Positions 52,403 through 61,122 of a stretch of 64,000 nucleotides of DNA are shown one piece after another. Below the pieces are notes generated by a model. It saw only the letters and a list, made by a program, of their open reading frames with translations. It was not told the origin of the DNA and did not search any database. Every line of letters starts with the position of its first letter. Within the stretch, counting starts at the first letter, position 1. The DNA lies in assembly GCF_003219815.1 (NCBI RefSeq), contig NZ_QJVD01000007.1, forward strand, positions 62,001 to 126,000, read 5' to 3'. This stretch comes from Arthrobacter livingstonensis. GTDB taxonomy: Bacteria > Actinomycetota > Actinomycetes > Actinomycetales > Micrococcaceae. Made by a program: the position numbers and the translations under genes.

Positions 52403-53902
52403 CTAGAGGTCCGCGAGCGCAGCTGCGGGATTCTCCATGGCGTCGGCAACGAAGCGCAGGAACCCGGCGGCCACGGCGCCGTCGCAGACGCGGTGGTCGA
52501 AGGCGAGCGTCAGCTCCGTCAGTTTCCGCACGCAAAGCTGCCCGTCCACGACCCAGGGCTTGTCCGCGATCCGCCCGATCCCGAGCATGGCGGCTTCCGG
52601 GTAGTTGATGATGGCCGCCGATCCGTCCACGCCAAACACGCCGTAGTTGTTGATGGTGAAGGTGCCGCCGGACAGCTCCGCAGTCCCCGCCTTGCCTTCG
52701 CGCGCCTTTCCCGTCACGGCACGGATGGCTCCGTCCAGCTCCCGGGCACTGCGGCCCTGCGCGCCGCGCAGCACCGGAACCATCAGGCCACGCTCGGTTT
52801 GCGCGGCGAAGCCCAGGTTGATGCCGTCAAATTCGACGACGGTGTCCGTGCCGTCCGCGCTGGCCAGCTGGGTGTTCAGCGCCGGGAAGCGGGCCAGCCC
52901 GGCGGTGACAAAGCGCGCCACAAACGCCAGCAGGCTGGGGGCCGAGCCGTCCCTGGCCTTCATGGACGCCCGCAGTCCCACGAGTGCCGTGGCGTCCACG
53001 TCCACCCAGACAGTGGCCTCGGGGATCTCGCGTCGGCTGCGGGACAGCGCGGCCGCCGCGGCCTTCTTCACGCCGGTCAGGGGCGTCCGGGAGAGCACGC
53101 GCAGCCCGGTCCTGGAATCAACGGCGCCGGCGGCGCGTTGGCCAGCGGCACTCCCGGTGGGCGCGGCAGACGGGGCAACAGACGGGGCAGCGGCTGGAAC
53201 CATGGCAGACTCCACATCCCGGCGAAGGATCAGCCCGTCAGCGCCGGTGCCGGGAATATCGGCCAGCGAGAGCCCGGAGTCGTGCGCCATCTTGCGCACC
53301 AGCGGCGAAACCACCAGGTGCGCCCGGCGCTGCGGCGCCGTGGCAACAGCCGCAGCAGCAGTTTCAGCCGCCGCGATGACGGATTCCTGCGTCACGTGGT
53401 GGTGCCGCGACGGACGGGTCCGCCCCGGTCCGCCGTGGCCGCTGGTGCCGTAGCCGATCAGTACATTGCCCGAGCCGGACGCGGGCGCGGGTCCCGCACC
53501 TTCGGAGGGCGTCGACGCCCCTGCCGCTGTCGTAGTGGGCACCGTGACGGGAGAGCCGGACGCGGCGGCCCCACCGGCGGAAGGCTCCGGGGCCCCTGCC
53601 CAGGGTGTGGTGGGCACCGCGGAGCGGGCAGGGGTAGGGGCCCCGGAGTCGGTAGCCGGTGCCGGCGCCGCTACCGAGATCAGCGGCTTGCCAACCTCCA
53701 GCGTGTCCCCCTCGGCGCCGTGCAGCGTGGCAACGGTACCCTCAAACGGCGAGGGCACCTCGACGACGGACTTGGCAGTTTCCACCTCGGCGATTGGCTG
53801 GTCGACGTGGACGGCATCGCCCACCCCCACCAGCCAAGTGACAAGCTCTGCCTCGACGAGGCCTTCACCCAGATCCGGCAGCATGAATACCTGCATGCTC
53901 AT
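52403..53902 (-). CDS. bkdC: Branched-chain 2-oxoacid dehydrogenase E2 (dihydrolipoamide acyltransferase)
   Basis: 499 residues from ATG 53902 (GGAGG 4 bases before). The lipoyl domain (about 1-80) carries its Lys in VETAKSVVEVPSP. A long Ala/Pro/Gly linker (about 85-180) follows, then the E3/E1-binding domain (VVSPLVRKMAHDSGLSLADI) and the catalytic domain ending in FDHRVCDGAVAAGFLRF with the His and Asp of acyl transfer. Its ATG overlaps the E1 beta stop. The E3 gene is not in the window. Confidence 0.9.
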   Translation of the reverse strand: MSMQVFMLPDLGEGLVEAELVTWLVGVGDAVHVDQPIAEVETAKSVVEVPSPFEGTVATLHGAEGDTLEVGKPLISVAAPAPATDSGAPTPARSAVPTTPWAGAPEPSAGGAAASGSPVTVPTTTAAGASTPSEGAGPAPASGSGNVLIGYGTSGHGGPGRTRPSRHHHVTQESVIAAAETAAAAVATAPQRRAHLVVSPLVRKMAHDSGLSLADIPGTGADGLILRRDVESAMVPAAAPSVAPSAAPTGSAAGQRAAGAVDSRTGLRVLSRTPLTGVKKAAAAALSRSRREIPEATVWVDVDATALVGLRASMKARDGSAPSLLAFVARFVTAGLARFPALNTQLASADGTDTVVEFDGINLGFAAQTERGLMVPVLRGAQGRSARELDGAIRAVTGKAREGKAGTAELSGGTFTINNYGVFGVDGSAAIINYPEAAMLGIGRIADKPWVVDGQLCVRKLTELTLAFDHRVCDGAVAAGFLRFVADAMENPAAALADL

Positions 53903-54972
53903 GATTCCTCCCACTGAAGTTCGTCGACGGCGTCAAGGATCCTGTCCACGCCGGGCAGGTAGTGCTTCTCCAGCCGCGGCGCCGGGTAGGGGATGTCAAA
54001 ACCGGTCACGCGCAGCACCGGGGCGGCGAGCGAGTGGAAGCAGCGCTCCTGGATGCGGGCCGCGATTTCAGCGGCCATGGAGGCGAAACCCGGGGCTTCG
54101 GCGATGACCACGGCCCGCCCGGTGGAGCGGACGGCGGCGCTGATGGTCTCGTCGTCGTACGGGACCAGGGAACGGACGTCAATGACCTGCAGGGAGCGGC
54201 CCTCGGCGGCCGCGGTCTCGGCGGCGGCAAGCGCTGCGGCCATCGAAGGCCCGTAGGCGATCAGGGTGGCGTCGGTGCCTTCGCGGGCAATCGCGGCGCG
54301 GCCGATGGTGCTCGGCGCCGTGCTGCCGGCGGCATACCGTGCACGGAGGGCGTCCAGGTCCACGGTGTCCTTGGAGAAGTAGAGCTTCTTGGGCTCCATG
54401 AACACCACGGGGTCCGGGGACGCGATGGCATCGCGCAGCATGATGTAGGCGTCTGTGACGGTCGACGGCGTCAGCACCGTCAGGCCCGGCGTGTGGACGT
54501 AGTAGGCCTCGGAGGAGTCGCAGTGGTGCTCCACCCCGCCGATGCCGCCGGCGTAGGGGATGCGGATCACCAGGGGCAGCCGGACGCGTCCGCGGGTGCG
54601 GTTGCCCATCTTCGCCACATGGCTGGTGATCTGTTCAAAGGCGGGGTAGGCGAAGGCGTCGAACTGCATCTCCACGATTGGCTTCATGCCGTTGATGGCC
54701 ATGCCCGTGGCCATGCCGACAATGCCGGATTCGGCCAGCGGCGTGTCAAAGCAGCGGTCCTCGCCAAAGCGCCGGGTGAGTCCGTCGGTGACGCGGAAGA
54801 CGCCGCCCAGCGTGCCGACGTCCTCGCCGAAGACCAGCACTGCGGCATCCGCCGCCATGGCGTCGGACATGGCCAGGGTCAGGGCCTTGGCAAAGGTGAT
54901 GGTTTGAACGCCGGAGAGCTCGGCTTCGGCCGCGGGCGTTTCAGCCTGTGCCTTGTGCGCCATGGTGGTCAC
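53899..54972 (-). CDS. bkdB: Branched-chain 2-oxoacid dehydrogenase E1 beta subunit
   Basis: 357 residues from GTG 54972, overlapping the E1 alpha stop (GTGA); ATG 54963 is possible. Transketolase-like fold: FAKALTLAMSDAMAADAAVL, VFGEDVGTLGGVFRVTDGL, DTPLAESGIVGMATGMAING, PYAGGIGGVEHHCDSSEAYY and VIDVRSLVPYDDETI. It makes the ThDP site together with E1 alpha. Confidence 0.92.
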   Translation of the reverse strand: MTTMAHKAQAETPAAEAELSGVQTITFAKALTLAMSDAMAADAAVLVFGEDVGTLGGVFRVTDGLTRRFGEDRCFDTPLAESGIVGMATGMAINGMKPIVEMQFDAFAYPAFEQITSHVAKMGNRTRGRVRLPLVIRIPYAGGIGGVEHHCDSSEAYYVHTPGLTVLTPSTVTDAYIMLRDAIASPDPVVFMEPKKLYFSKDTVDLDALRARYAAGSTAPSTIGRAAIAREGTDATLIAYGPSMAAALAAAETAAAEGRSLQVIDVRSLVPYDDETISAAVRSTGRAVVIAEAPGFASMAAEIAARIQERCFHSLAAPVLRVTGFDIPYPAPRLEKHYLPGVDRILDAVDELQWEES

Positions 54973-56126
54973 GGGAGTGCTCCTTCAAGGGACTGGCCGG
55001 CGGCGAGTTCAGCCGCCAGCTGGCTGCTTTGCGCACGCAGCTGCGGCGTCGGCTCGGTGTAGACAAACCTGAACAAGTCGGCCGGGTCCAGGACGGTTTC
55101 GGCGTTCAGGCCATCGCGCAGCACCTTGGCCATGGATTCGGCGGACGCCGCGATGCGTTCGGTGTCGGCGGTGGCCAGGTGCCCGGCGTCGGCCAGGTAT
55201 TTCTGTAGGCGCAACAGCGGATCCTTGGGCACCCACTGCGCCACTTCGGCGGCGCTGCGGTACCGGGTGGCGTCGTCGGCGTTGGTGTGGGATTCCATCC
55301 GGTAGGTGTGCGCCTCCACCAGGGCCGGGCCGCCGCCGTCGCGCGCGCGCTCCACCGCGCTGCCCAGCACCGCCAGAAGCGCGGCCAGGTCGTTGCCGTC
55401 CACGCGCTCGCCGGGCATGCCGTAGCCCACCGCCTTGTGGGCCAGCGACGGTGCCACGGACTGGTGAATGAGCGGGACGGAGATGGCGTACTGGTTGTTT
55501 TGGATCAGGAAGACCACCGGGACGTGGAAGACGGCGGCAAAGTTCAGGGCCTCGTGGAAGTCGCCCTCGCTGCTGGCTCCGTCCCCGCAGAGCGCCAGCA
55601 CCACGGTGTCCTCGCCGCGCAGCTTGGCGGCATGCGCCACCCCGACGGCATGCAGGAGCTGGGTGGCGAGCGGCGTGGTGGGCAGGCCGGTGTTGTACTG
55701 GTGCGGGTCAAAGCCGGCGTGCCAGTCGCCGCGCAGCGACTCAAAGGCTTCCATGGGATCGACGCCGCGGCCCAGGATGGCCACGGTGTCCCGGTAGGTG
55801 GGGAACAACCAGTCGCTGGGGCGCAGGCACATGTCGGCGGCGACCTGGCAAGCCTCCTGGCCGGTCGACGACGGGTACACCGCCATCCGCCCCTGCCGCA
55901 CCAGGGCATTGGCCTGGTCATTGACCCGCCGTCCCACGACGAGGCGTTCGTAGCCGTCCAACAACATCTGATGGTCGGGGAGGCTGTAGTTCTCCTTGTA
56001 GCCGCCCTCGGGCGCCGGAGAGCCGTCAGGTGAGATCAGCTGGACCGGCGCGCCGGACGGCAGCAGATAACCGCTGTCCCGGCCCGCATTGCCCGTGTGA
56101 TCGATAAATTCCGGGTGGTTCGTCAT
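54969..56126 (-). CDS. bkdA: Branched-chain 2-oxoacid dehydrogenase E1 alpha subunit
   Basis: 385 residues from ATG 56126; the sequence before it is unconserved. ThDP-binding LALCGDGASSEGDFHEALNF, GRMAVYPSSTGQEACQVAA and RMESHTNADDATRYR (phosphorylation-loop type region) are seen. Decarboxylates branched-chain 2-oxoacids in the complex. First gene of the three-gene operon and divergent from the Lrp-type regulator. Confidence 0.92.
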   Translation of the reverse strand: MTNHPEFIDHTGNAGRDSGYLLPSGAPVQLISPDGSPAPEGGYKENYSLPDHQMLLDGYERLVVGRRVNDQANALVRQGRMAVYPSSTGQEACQVAADMCLRPSDWLFPTYRDTVAILGRGVDPMEAFESLRGDWHAGFDPHQYNTGLPTTPLATQLLHAVGVAHAAKLRGEDTVVLALCGDGASSEGDFHEALNFAAVFHVPVVFLIQNNQYAISVPLIHQSVAPSLAHKAVGYGMPGERVDGNDLAALLAVLGSAVERARDGGGPALVEAHTYRMESHTNADDATRYRSAAEVAQWVPKDPLLRLQKYLADAGHLATADTERIAASAESMAKVLRDGLNAETVLDPADLFRFVYTEPTPQLRAQSSQLAAELAAGQSLEGALP

Positions 56127-56371
56127 TGAAGTCCCACTCCTCCCAGGGAGCTGCGCCGCCCACCCGACCCCCTGCGGGGCACTGGCGGGCCGCCTGCGTA
56201 AAGATGTTCCGTCCCTCAAGTATGGGAGTGGATTACGTTTTGTATCCATGCCTTTCGGTATCTCTGGAATATTGCGAATAGGGGTCGTATTATTGAAGAC
56301 ATAACTTCCAGGTGACGTGCATTACGAGCACAGTACGTCTCACGCCCTTCCCCGCCGCCGCAAAGGACCCC
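56127..56371. promoter_or_regulatory. Divergent bkd/Lrp control region
   Basis: 245 bases between bkdA and the regulator gene, with an AT-richer core at 56230-56310. A small dyad TATTGCGAATA (56270-56280) and a similar GTATTATTGAAG nearby could be half-sites of an Lrp/AsnC-type protein. No firm -35/-10 pair was found. Confidence 0.35.
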
Positions 56372-56824
56372 ATGCCAGAGCACTCCCCCGTACCGCTGGA
56401 CGACGTGGACCGCAGGATCATCGCCGAGCTCACCCGCGATGGCAGGCTTTCCGTGACCACCGTGGCGGAGAATGCGCACATCTCCCGGGCGCACGCCTAT
56501 GCCCGCATTTCCCGGCTGACCTCCACCGGCGTGCTGACCAAGTTCACGGCCCTGGTGGACCCCGTGAAGGCCGGGCTGAAGTCCTCGGCCTACGTGACGC
56601 TGAAGGTCAGCCAGCATTCCTGGCGGGAATTGAAGGAGGAACTGCGCGCCATCCCCGAAGTGGAGCACATTGCCCTGGTGGGCGGTGACTTTGATGTGAT
56701 GTTGCTGGTGCGCGCGGAGGACAACACGGGGCTCCGGCGCGTGATCTTTGACCAGCTGCAGTCCATGGCCGGTGTGCAGGACACCCAGACGTTTTTGATC
56801 TTTGAGGACCTTGACAACCGGTGA
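56372..56824 (+). CDS. Lrp/AsnC-family transcriptional regulator
   Basis: 150 residues from ATG 56372. Helix-turn-helix region LDDVDRRIIAELTRDGRLSV with VAENAHISRAHAYARISRLT, then the effector-binding RAM domain (STGVLTKFTALVDPVKAGLK, HIALVGGDFDVMLLVRAEDN). Divergent from bkdABC, which it probably controls in response to branched-chain amino acids or their oxoacids (BkdR-like role). Confidence 0.88.
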   Translation: MPEHSPVPLDDVDRRIIAELTRDGRLSVTTVAENAHISRAHAYARISRLTSTGVLTKFTALVDPVKAGLKSSAYVTLKVSQHSWRELKEELRAIPEVEHIALVGGDFDVMLLVRAEDNTGLRRVIFDQLQSMAGVQDTQTFLIFEDLDNR

Positions 56825-56909
56825 CCGAACCAACTGGCTTAAGCCGGGCAGGAGCCGCAGCCTGAAATTGGGTCCGTTCCTGCAGGCCCGCTCCGGTTCC
56901 ATCATTGAA

Positions 56910-57041
56910 ATGCGACGGCTTTTCAGCGCCAGGGGTGCCCTGCGGACTGCCGGAGCTGCCGGCATCATTTCCTGGGTGGTTGGCGGCTTCGCGATCTTGG
57001 TCCTGACGCCGGAGGCAATGAGGGCTAGGCTCGTTCCATGA
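56910..57041 (+). CDS. Possible small single-helix membrane protein
   Basis: 43 residues from ATG 56910, with one hydrophobic stretch (AAGIISWVVGGFAILVLT). Its stop overlaps the ATG of the next gene (ATGA), which suggests coupling. There is no homologue that I recognise and no ribosome site, so it may be chance. Confidence 0.25.
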   Translation: MRRLFSARGALRTAGAAGIISWVVGGFAILVLTPEAMRARLVP

Positions 57042-57811
57042 GCACAGCAAGCAAGGCAACAGAACTTCTCCGCCTGCACAATGCGCCTGAAATCCTCCAA
57101 CTGGCCAATGTCTGGGACGTCATCAGCACCAAGGTCATCTCGGACCTGCCCGGCACGAAGGCGCTGGCCACCGCCAGCCACTCAATCGCCGCATCCTACG
57201 GCTACGAGGACGGCGAGCACATCCCGGTGGCCACCATGATCGAGGCCATCGGCCGGATCGCAGCGGCGACGGACCTGCCCGTCACAGCTGACCTTGAGGC
57301 CGGCTACGGCAACCCCGGTGAGACCATCCGCAAGGCGGTGGGCGTGGGCATTGTCGGGGCCAACATCGAGGACCAGATGCGCCCGCTGCCGCAGGCCGTT
57401 GCGCAGATGAAGCAGGCCGTCGCCGCAGGCACCGCCGAAGGAATTGAGTTTGTCCTCAACGCCCGCACCGACGCCTTCCTGCGCGGCGCGGACCGTGACC
57501 CGAGGGAGGTGCTGGAGGCCGCCGTCGAACGCGGCCGCGCCTACCTTGAAGTGGGGGCCAGCTGCGTGTTCGTGCCCGGAAAACTGGACGAGCCCACCGT
57601 CAAGGCACTTGTGACCGGAATTGGCCGGGGCAAGGTCAGTGTCATCAACGTGCCCGGCTCGCTCACACCGTCCAGGCTTCAGGAGCTGGGCGTGGCCCGG
57701 ATTTCATACGGCCCGTGGATCCAGCGAGTGGCCATGACCGCGATCGCCGACGCCGCCACCGCCCTGATGAACGACGGCGCCCTCCCGGAAGGAACGCGCC
57801 CGCTGAACTGA
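57038..57811 (+). CDS. Isocitrate lyase/PEP mutase-family enzyme
   Basis: 257 residues. TIM-barrel family with LANVWDVISTKVISDLPGTK, LPVTADLEAGYGNPGETI (metal Asp and substrate loop), GANIEDQ and LNARTDAFLRG. It lacks the KKCGH motif of true isocitrate lyase, so it is closer to carboxyvinyl-carboxyphosphonate phosphorylmutase/oxaloacetate hydrolase-like members. Substrate unknown. Confidence 0.82.
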   Translation: MSTASKATELLRLHNAPEILQLANVWDVISTKVISDLPGTKALATASHSIAASYGYEDGEHIPVATMIEAIGRIAAATDLPVTADLEAGYGNPGETIRKAVGVGIVGANIEDQMRPLPQAVAQMKQAVAAGTAEGIEFVLNARTDAFLRGADRDPREVLEAAVERGRAYLEVGASCVFVPGKLDEPTVKALVTGIGRGKVSVINVPGSLTPSRLQELGVARISYGPWIQRVAMTAIADAATALMNDGALPEGTRPLN

Positions 57812-57841
57812 CTGGCGGGAATAGTCTGCGACGATTGATCC

Positions 57842-58393
57842 ATGAAGAATCACCACACCGTCCGGGCCGTAGCAGCTGAGACCGCCATTGCAGTCCAGGA
57901 AGCGCCAGCGGTGAACAGGCTTGTCTTCGCCACCGCGGGCCTGGGCGCACTGCTCTCGGGGCTCATGCTTTTGCTCGGCGCCGGCGACCCCGCCACCATT
58001 AGCGCCCCCGTCTTCTTCCTGACGCCGCTGGTCCCGGCATTCTGCGCGGCGCTGCTCTGGCTGCCGCTGTCCTTCTCCAAGCGAACCCATCCCACCGAGG
58101 CACGCCGCCAGAGCGTCTCGGCCGCCGGGCTGATGTTCATCCTGGCGATCATCTTCTTCTTCATCGAATGGTCCGCCCGCTTTGAACTGAGCCTCTTCTT
58201 CGCCGTCATGCTTTTTGCCTGGGGCAGCCGGCTGAAGTTTCAACCATTGAAGTGGGCAGCACTGCCATACGTGGCCGCAGCCATCCTGCTGCGCCTTCTC
58301 GATTTTCCCGGCGAAGCAATCATCCTGCTGGTTCTGGGGGCGCTGACCATCGCATGGCCGTTTGTGCGCAAGGCGGCCCGCTCAGCACGTTGA
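57842..58393 (+). CDS. Membrane protein of unknown function
   Basis: 183 residues. Five hydrophobic segments, e.g. LVFATAGLGALLSGLMLLLG, FFLTPLVPAFCAALLWLPL, GLMFILAIIFFFIEWSA and AIILLVLGALTIAWPFV. No characteristic motif. It lies 30 bases after the PEP mutase-like gene and converges on the enoyl-CoA hydratase gene with only four bases between them. Confidence 0.65.
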   Translation: MKNHHTVRAVAAETAIAVQEAPAVNRLVFATAGLGALLSGLMLLLGAGDPATISAPVFFLTPLVPAFCAALLWLPLSFSKRTHPTEARRQSVSAAGLMFILAIIFFFIEWSARFELSLFFAVMLFAWGSRLKFQPLKWAALPYVAAAILLRLLDFPGEAIILLVLGALTIAWPFVRKAARSAR

Positions 58394-58397
58394 AGCG

Positions 58398-59186
58398 TCA
58401 ACGGCCGGTGAAGTCCGGCTTCCGCTTGGCCGTGAACGCGGCGAATCCCTCGGCGTAGTCGGCCGTTGCGGACAGCCCCGCCTGCGCCTGGCTTTCAAGT
58501 GCGACGGCGTCCCAGAGCCCCAGCCGACGGTCCCGGATTTGTGCCACGAGGGCCTTGCTGGCGTTGAATGCCTGGGTTGGCCCGGCCGCGGCCTTGGCTG
58601 CGGCAGCACGGGTGAAGGCGAGCAGTTCCTCCGCCGGCTTGGCCCGGCTGAACAGCCCGGCCGCCACGGCCTCCGTGCCGCCGATCAGCTCGGCCGTGTA
58701 GATCAGGTCAAGGGTGCGGTGCGTGCCGAGCCGTTCGGTGAACAGCCAGTGTCCGCCGGAGTCCAGGGTGGCACCGAGGTTGGCAAACGGCGAGCCGATC
58801 TTGGCGTTTTCGGCCACGTACACCACGTCGGTGGCGATCAGCAGGCCCAGCCCCACACCGAGGCAGGCGCCCTGCGCTGCGGCAAAGGTGGGCGCCGGGA
58901 AAGCGGCGATTTTCTTCATGAGCGGTGTCAGCAGTCCGTCCAGGTATCCGCTGACATCGTCGGTGGCGCCGTCCACCCCGGCAATGTCGCGCCCGGCGCA
59001 GAAAGCCCGTCCCTCACCCCGCAGCAACAGTGCCCGGACGGTGCCCGCCCGAACTGCTGCAGCGGCGTCGTCGTACGCGGCGCCAAGCTCCCCCAACGCC
59101 GCCTCGTTGAGCGAATTCAACTTCTCCGGGGCATTGAGCACAATCTCGGCAACGCCGTCGGCAATGGAAAGCTCAATCATGGACAC
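58398..59186 (-). CDS. Enoyl-CoA hydratase/isomerase-family protein (PaaG-like)
   Basis: 262 residues. Crotonase fold: PEKLNSLNEAALGELG, LLLRGEGRAFCAGRDI with the oxyanion-hole region, AAQGACLGVGLGLLIATDVV and SPFANLGATLDSGGHWLF. It lies just downstream of paaE in the same direction, so a role in ring-opened phenylacetyl-CoA breakdown (PaaG isomerase or PaaF hydratase) is likely. A structured 94-base element separates it from paaE. Confidence 0.85.
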   Translation of the reverse strand: MSMIELSIADGVAEIVLNAPEKLNSLNEAALGELGAAYDDAAAAVRAGTVRALLLRGEGRAFCAGRDIAGVDGATDDVSGYLDGLLTPLMKKIAAFPAPTFAAAQGACLGVGLGLLIATDVVYVAENAKIGSPFANLGATLDSGGHWLFTERLGTHRTLDLIYTAELIGGTEAVAAGLFSRAKPAEELLAFTRAAAAKAAAGPTQAFNASKALVAQIRDRRLGLWDAVALESQAQAGLSATADYAEGFAAFTAKRKPDFTGR

Positions 59187-59254
59187 TCCTCAGTTGGGCT
59201 GGTTTCCGGTTCGCGGTGTCTCGACGGACCCGACCAACGCGACCACCGGGCGGA

Positions 59255-59348
59255 GCGGAATTGGGGGCTGGCGGCGTGGTGGGCGTCGCCGCGGACACAC
59301 CGACGGAGTCGTGTGTGGCGCGGTGCGGGCACCTGCCCCCAATTCCGC
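59255..59348. repeat. Long structured intergenic palindrome
   Basis: Outer arms GCGGAATTGGGGGC (59255-59268) and GCCCCCAATTCCGC (59335-59348) are perfect. Within lies a second partial stem with ACAC/GTGT sides around CGACGGAGTC. It fills most of the 173-base gap between paaE and the PaaG-like gene. It may end paaABCDE transcripts, stabilise them or be a REP-like repeat. Confidence 0.6.
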
Positions 59349-59359
59349 GCAGCACGGCG

Positions 59360-60577
59360 TCAGCCGTCGTAGTCAACGGTGACCTCGGCGGTGGTGGGGC
59401 GGGACTGGCAGGTGAGGACGTAGCCGTTTTCGACTTCGTCGGGCTCGAGGGCGTAGTTCTCCTCCATCTCCACCGTGCCACACACCAGCTTCGCCCGGCA
59501 GGTGCCGCACACTCCGCCGGCGCAGGCGAAAGGCACGTCGGGACGCACGCGCAGGGCGGCGTTGAGGATCGACTCGCGTGCATGGGTCGGGCTGAGGATG
59601 TCCGCGGTAAGCCCATCCAGGGTGAAGGTGATCTTGTACGTTTCCCCGGACTCGTCCACCACCACGGCGCGGCCGGCCTGTCCCTCGGGTCGGTCGGGAC
59701 GGCCCGTGGTGAACAGTTCAAACCGGACCCGGTCCCTGTTGACGCCGCGGGCTTGGAGCACGTCGCGGCACAGCTGCACCAGTTCAAAGGGCCCGCAAAG
59801 GAACCATTCATCGACGTCGTCGGCGTGGATGGCGGTGCCGAGGAGGGCTTCGAGCTTTTCCGCGTCCAGGCGCCCGCTCATCAGCGGGGCGATGCGCTGT
59901 TCACGGGAGAGCACGTGGTGCAGTGCAAACCGCCGGGGATACCGGTCCTTCAGGTCCGCCAGCTCCTCCAGGAACATGACGTCCATGGTGGCCTTGTTCG
60001 CGTAGACCAGGTCGAAGCGGGTGCCGGGGTTGCCGGCCAGGAGTGACTTTGCCAGGGCCATGACCGGGGTGATCCCCGAGCCGGCGGCGATGGCCACGTA
60101 GGTGCCGGCGTCGCGCTCCCTGTCCGCGGGGTGGTTCATGCTGTTGAGGACGTTGGACACGCCGCCGCTGATTCCCGCTGCGTCCGTGCCGCCGTGCTTG
60201 GAGATAAAGGCGCCCATGGGGCTCATGACGTCCATGACGGCACCGGCCGCCAGTTCCTTGTTGGCCCAGGTGGAAAATTCCCCGCCAATGTCCCTCTTGA
60301 TGGCCACCCGGACCTCGGAGCTGCCGTCGTCAAACTGCACCGGCACGGCGCAAATGGAATAGCTGCGGCGCACCTCGCGGTCCACGCCGTCGGCGTCCGG
60401 CATCTGTACACGCAGCGCAACGTACTGGCCCGGCAGGTAGTCGTAGTAGCCGGAAAGCGCTGCAGGCACGGCGAACGTGACCTCGATGGCATCCTCGGTG
60501 AGCCGGCGGACAGCCTTGACGGTGAGTGTGTGGAACGAGGCCCGCCGCCGGGCTGTGGCATCTGCGGGAACGCTCAT
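59360..60577 (-). CDS. paaE: Phenylacetyl-CoA epoxidase, reductase subunit
   Basis: 405 residues. FAD-binding barrel (RRSYSICAVP), NADPH-binding GSGITPVMALAKSLLAG, and a C-terminal plant-type [2Fe-2S] ferredoxin domain with CAGGVCGTCRAKLVCG and a later VLTCQ. It brings electrons from NADPH to the PaaAC oxygenase. Its ATG shares a base with the paaD stop. Confidence 0.92.
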   Translation of the reverse strand: MSVPADATARRRASFHTLTVKAVRRLTEDAIEVTFAVPAALSGYYDYLPGQYVALRVQMPDADGVDREVRRSYSICAVPVQFDDGSSEVRVAIKRDIGGEFSTWANKELAAGAVMDVMSPMGAFISKHGGTDAAGISGGVSNVLNSMNHPADRERDAGTYVAIAAGSGITPVMALAKSLLAGNPGTRFDLVYANKATMDVMFLEELADLKDRYPRRFALHHVLSREQRIAPLMSGRLDAEKLEALLGTAIHADDVDEWFLCGPFELVQLCRDVLQARGVNRDRVRFELFTTGRPDRPEGQAGRAVVVDESGETYKITFTLDGLTADILSPTHARESILNAALRVRPDVPFACAGGVCGTCRAKLVCGTVEMEENYALEPDEVENGYVLTCQSRPTTAEVTVDYDG

Positions 60578-61122
60578 TAGAGCACCTTAAAGTAGTCAAA
60601 CGGTTCCCTGCAGTCCTGGCAGACGTAGAGCGCCTTGCAGGATGTGGAGCCGAAGCGGGTAAGTTCCTTGGTATTGAGCGACTGGCACTGCGGACATTTG
60701 ACCTGCAACGCAAGCCGGATGGGGCCGCTGTGGCCTCCGGCACGCGAGTTGCCGCTGGGCGGGGCGATCCCGTATTCCTCCAGCTTGGCCCTGCCCTCGG
60801 CACTCATCCAGTCGGTGGTCCAGGCCGGGGACAGCACCATGGCCACGCTCGCGGACGAGTAGCCTTCCCTGGCGAACTCGGCCAGGACGTCGTCCCGGAT
60901 CGCTTCCATGGCGGGGCAGCCGGAGTAGGTGGGCGTGATGGTGACCTGGACTGCCGTCCGGCCCGGACCGGCGTCGTACACGTCCACGCTGCGCAGGATG
61001 CCCAAATCCGCGATGGTGAGCACGGGAATTTCGGGATCACACACGCGCGCGGCGATGTCCCAGGCCCGCTGCCGCGCTGTCCTGCTCGGCGCTGTCCTGT
61101 GGACCGTATCCATGACTGTCAC
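60577..61122 (-). CDS. paaD: Phenylacetyl-CoA epoxidase, PaaD subunit
   Basis: 181 residues from GTG 61122, overlapping the paaC stop; ATG 61113 is possible. The DUF59/MIP18-like N-terminal half (VCDPEIPVLTIADLGILRSV, YSGCPAMEAI) is joined to a C-terminal zinc-ribbon-like CPQCQSLNTKELTRFG ... CQDC. PaaD helps Fe-S maturation of the complex. Confidence 0.9.
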   Translation of the reverse strand: MTVMDTVHRTAPSRTARQRAWDIAARVCDPEIPVLTIADLGILRSVDVYDAGPGRTAVQVTITPTYSGCPAMEAIRDDVLAEFAREGYSSASVAMVLSPAWTTDWMSAEGRAKLEEYGIAPPSGNSRAGGHSGPIRLALQVKCPQCQSLNTKELTRFGSTSCKALYVCQDCREPFDYFKVL

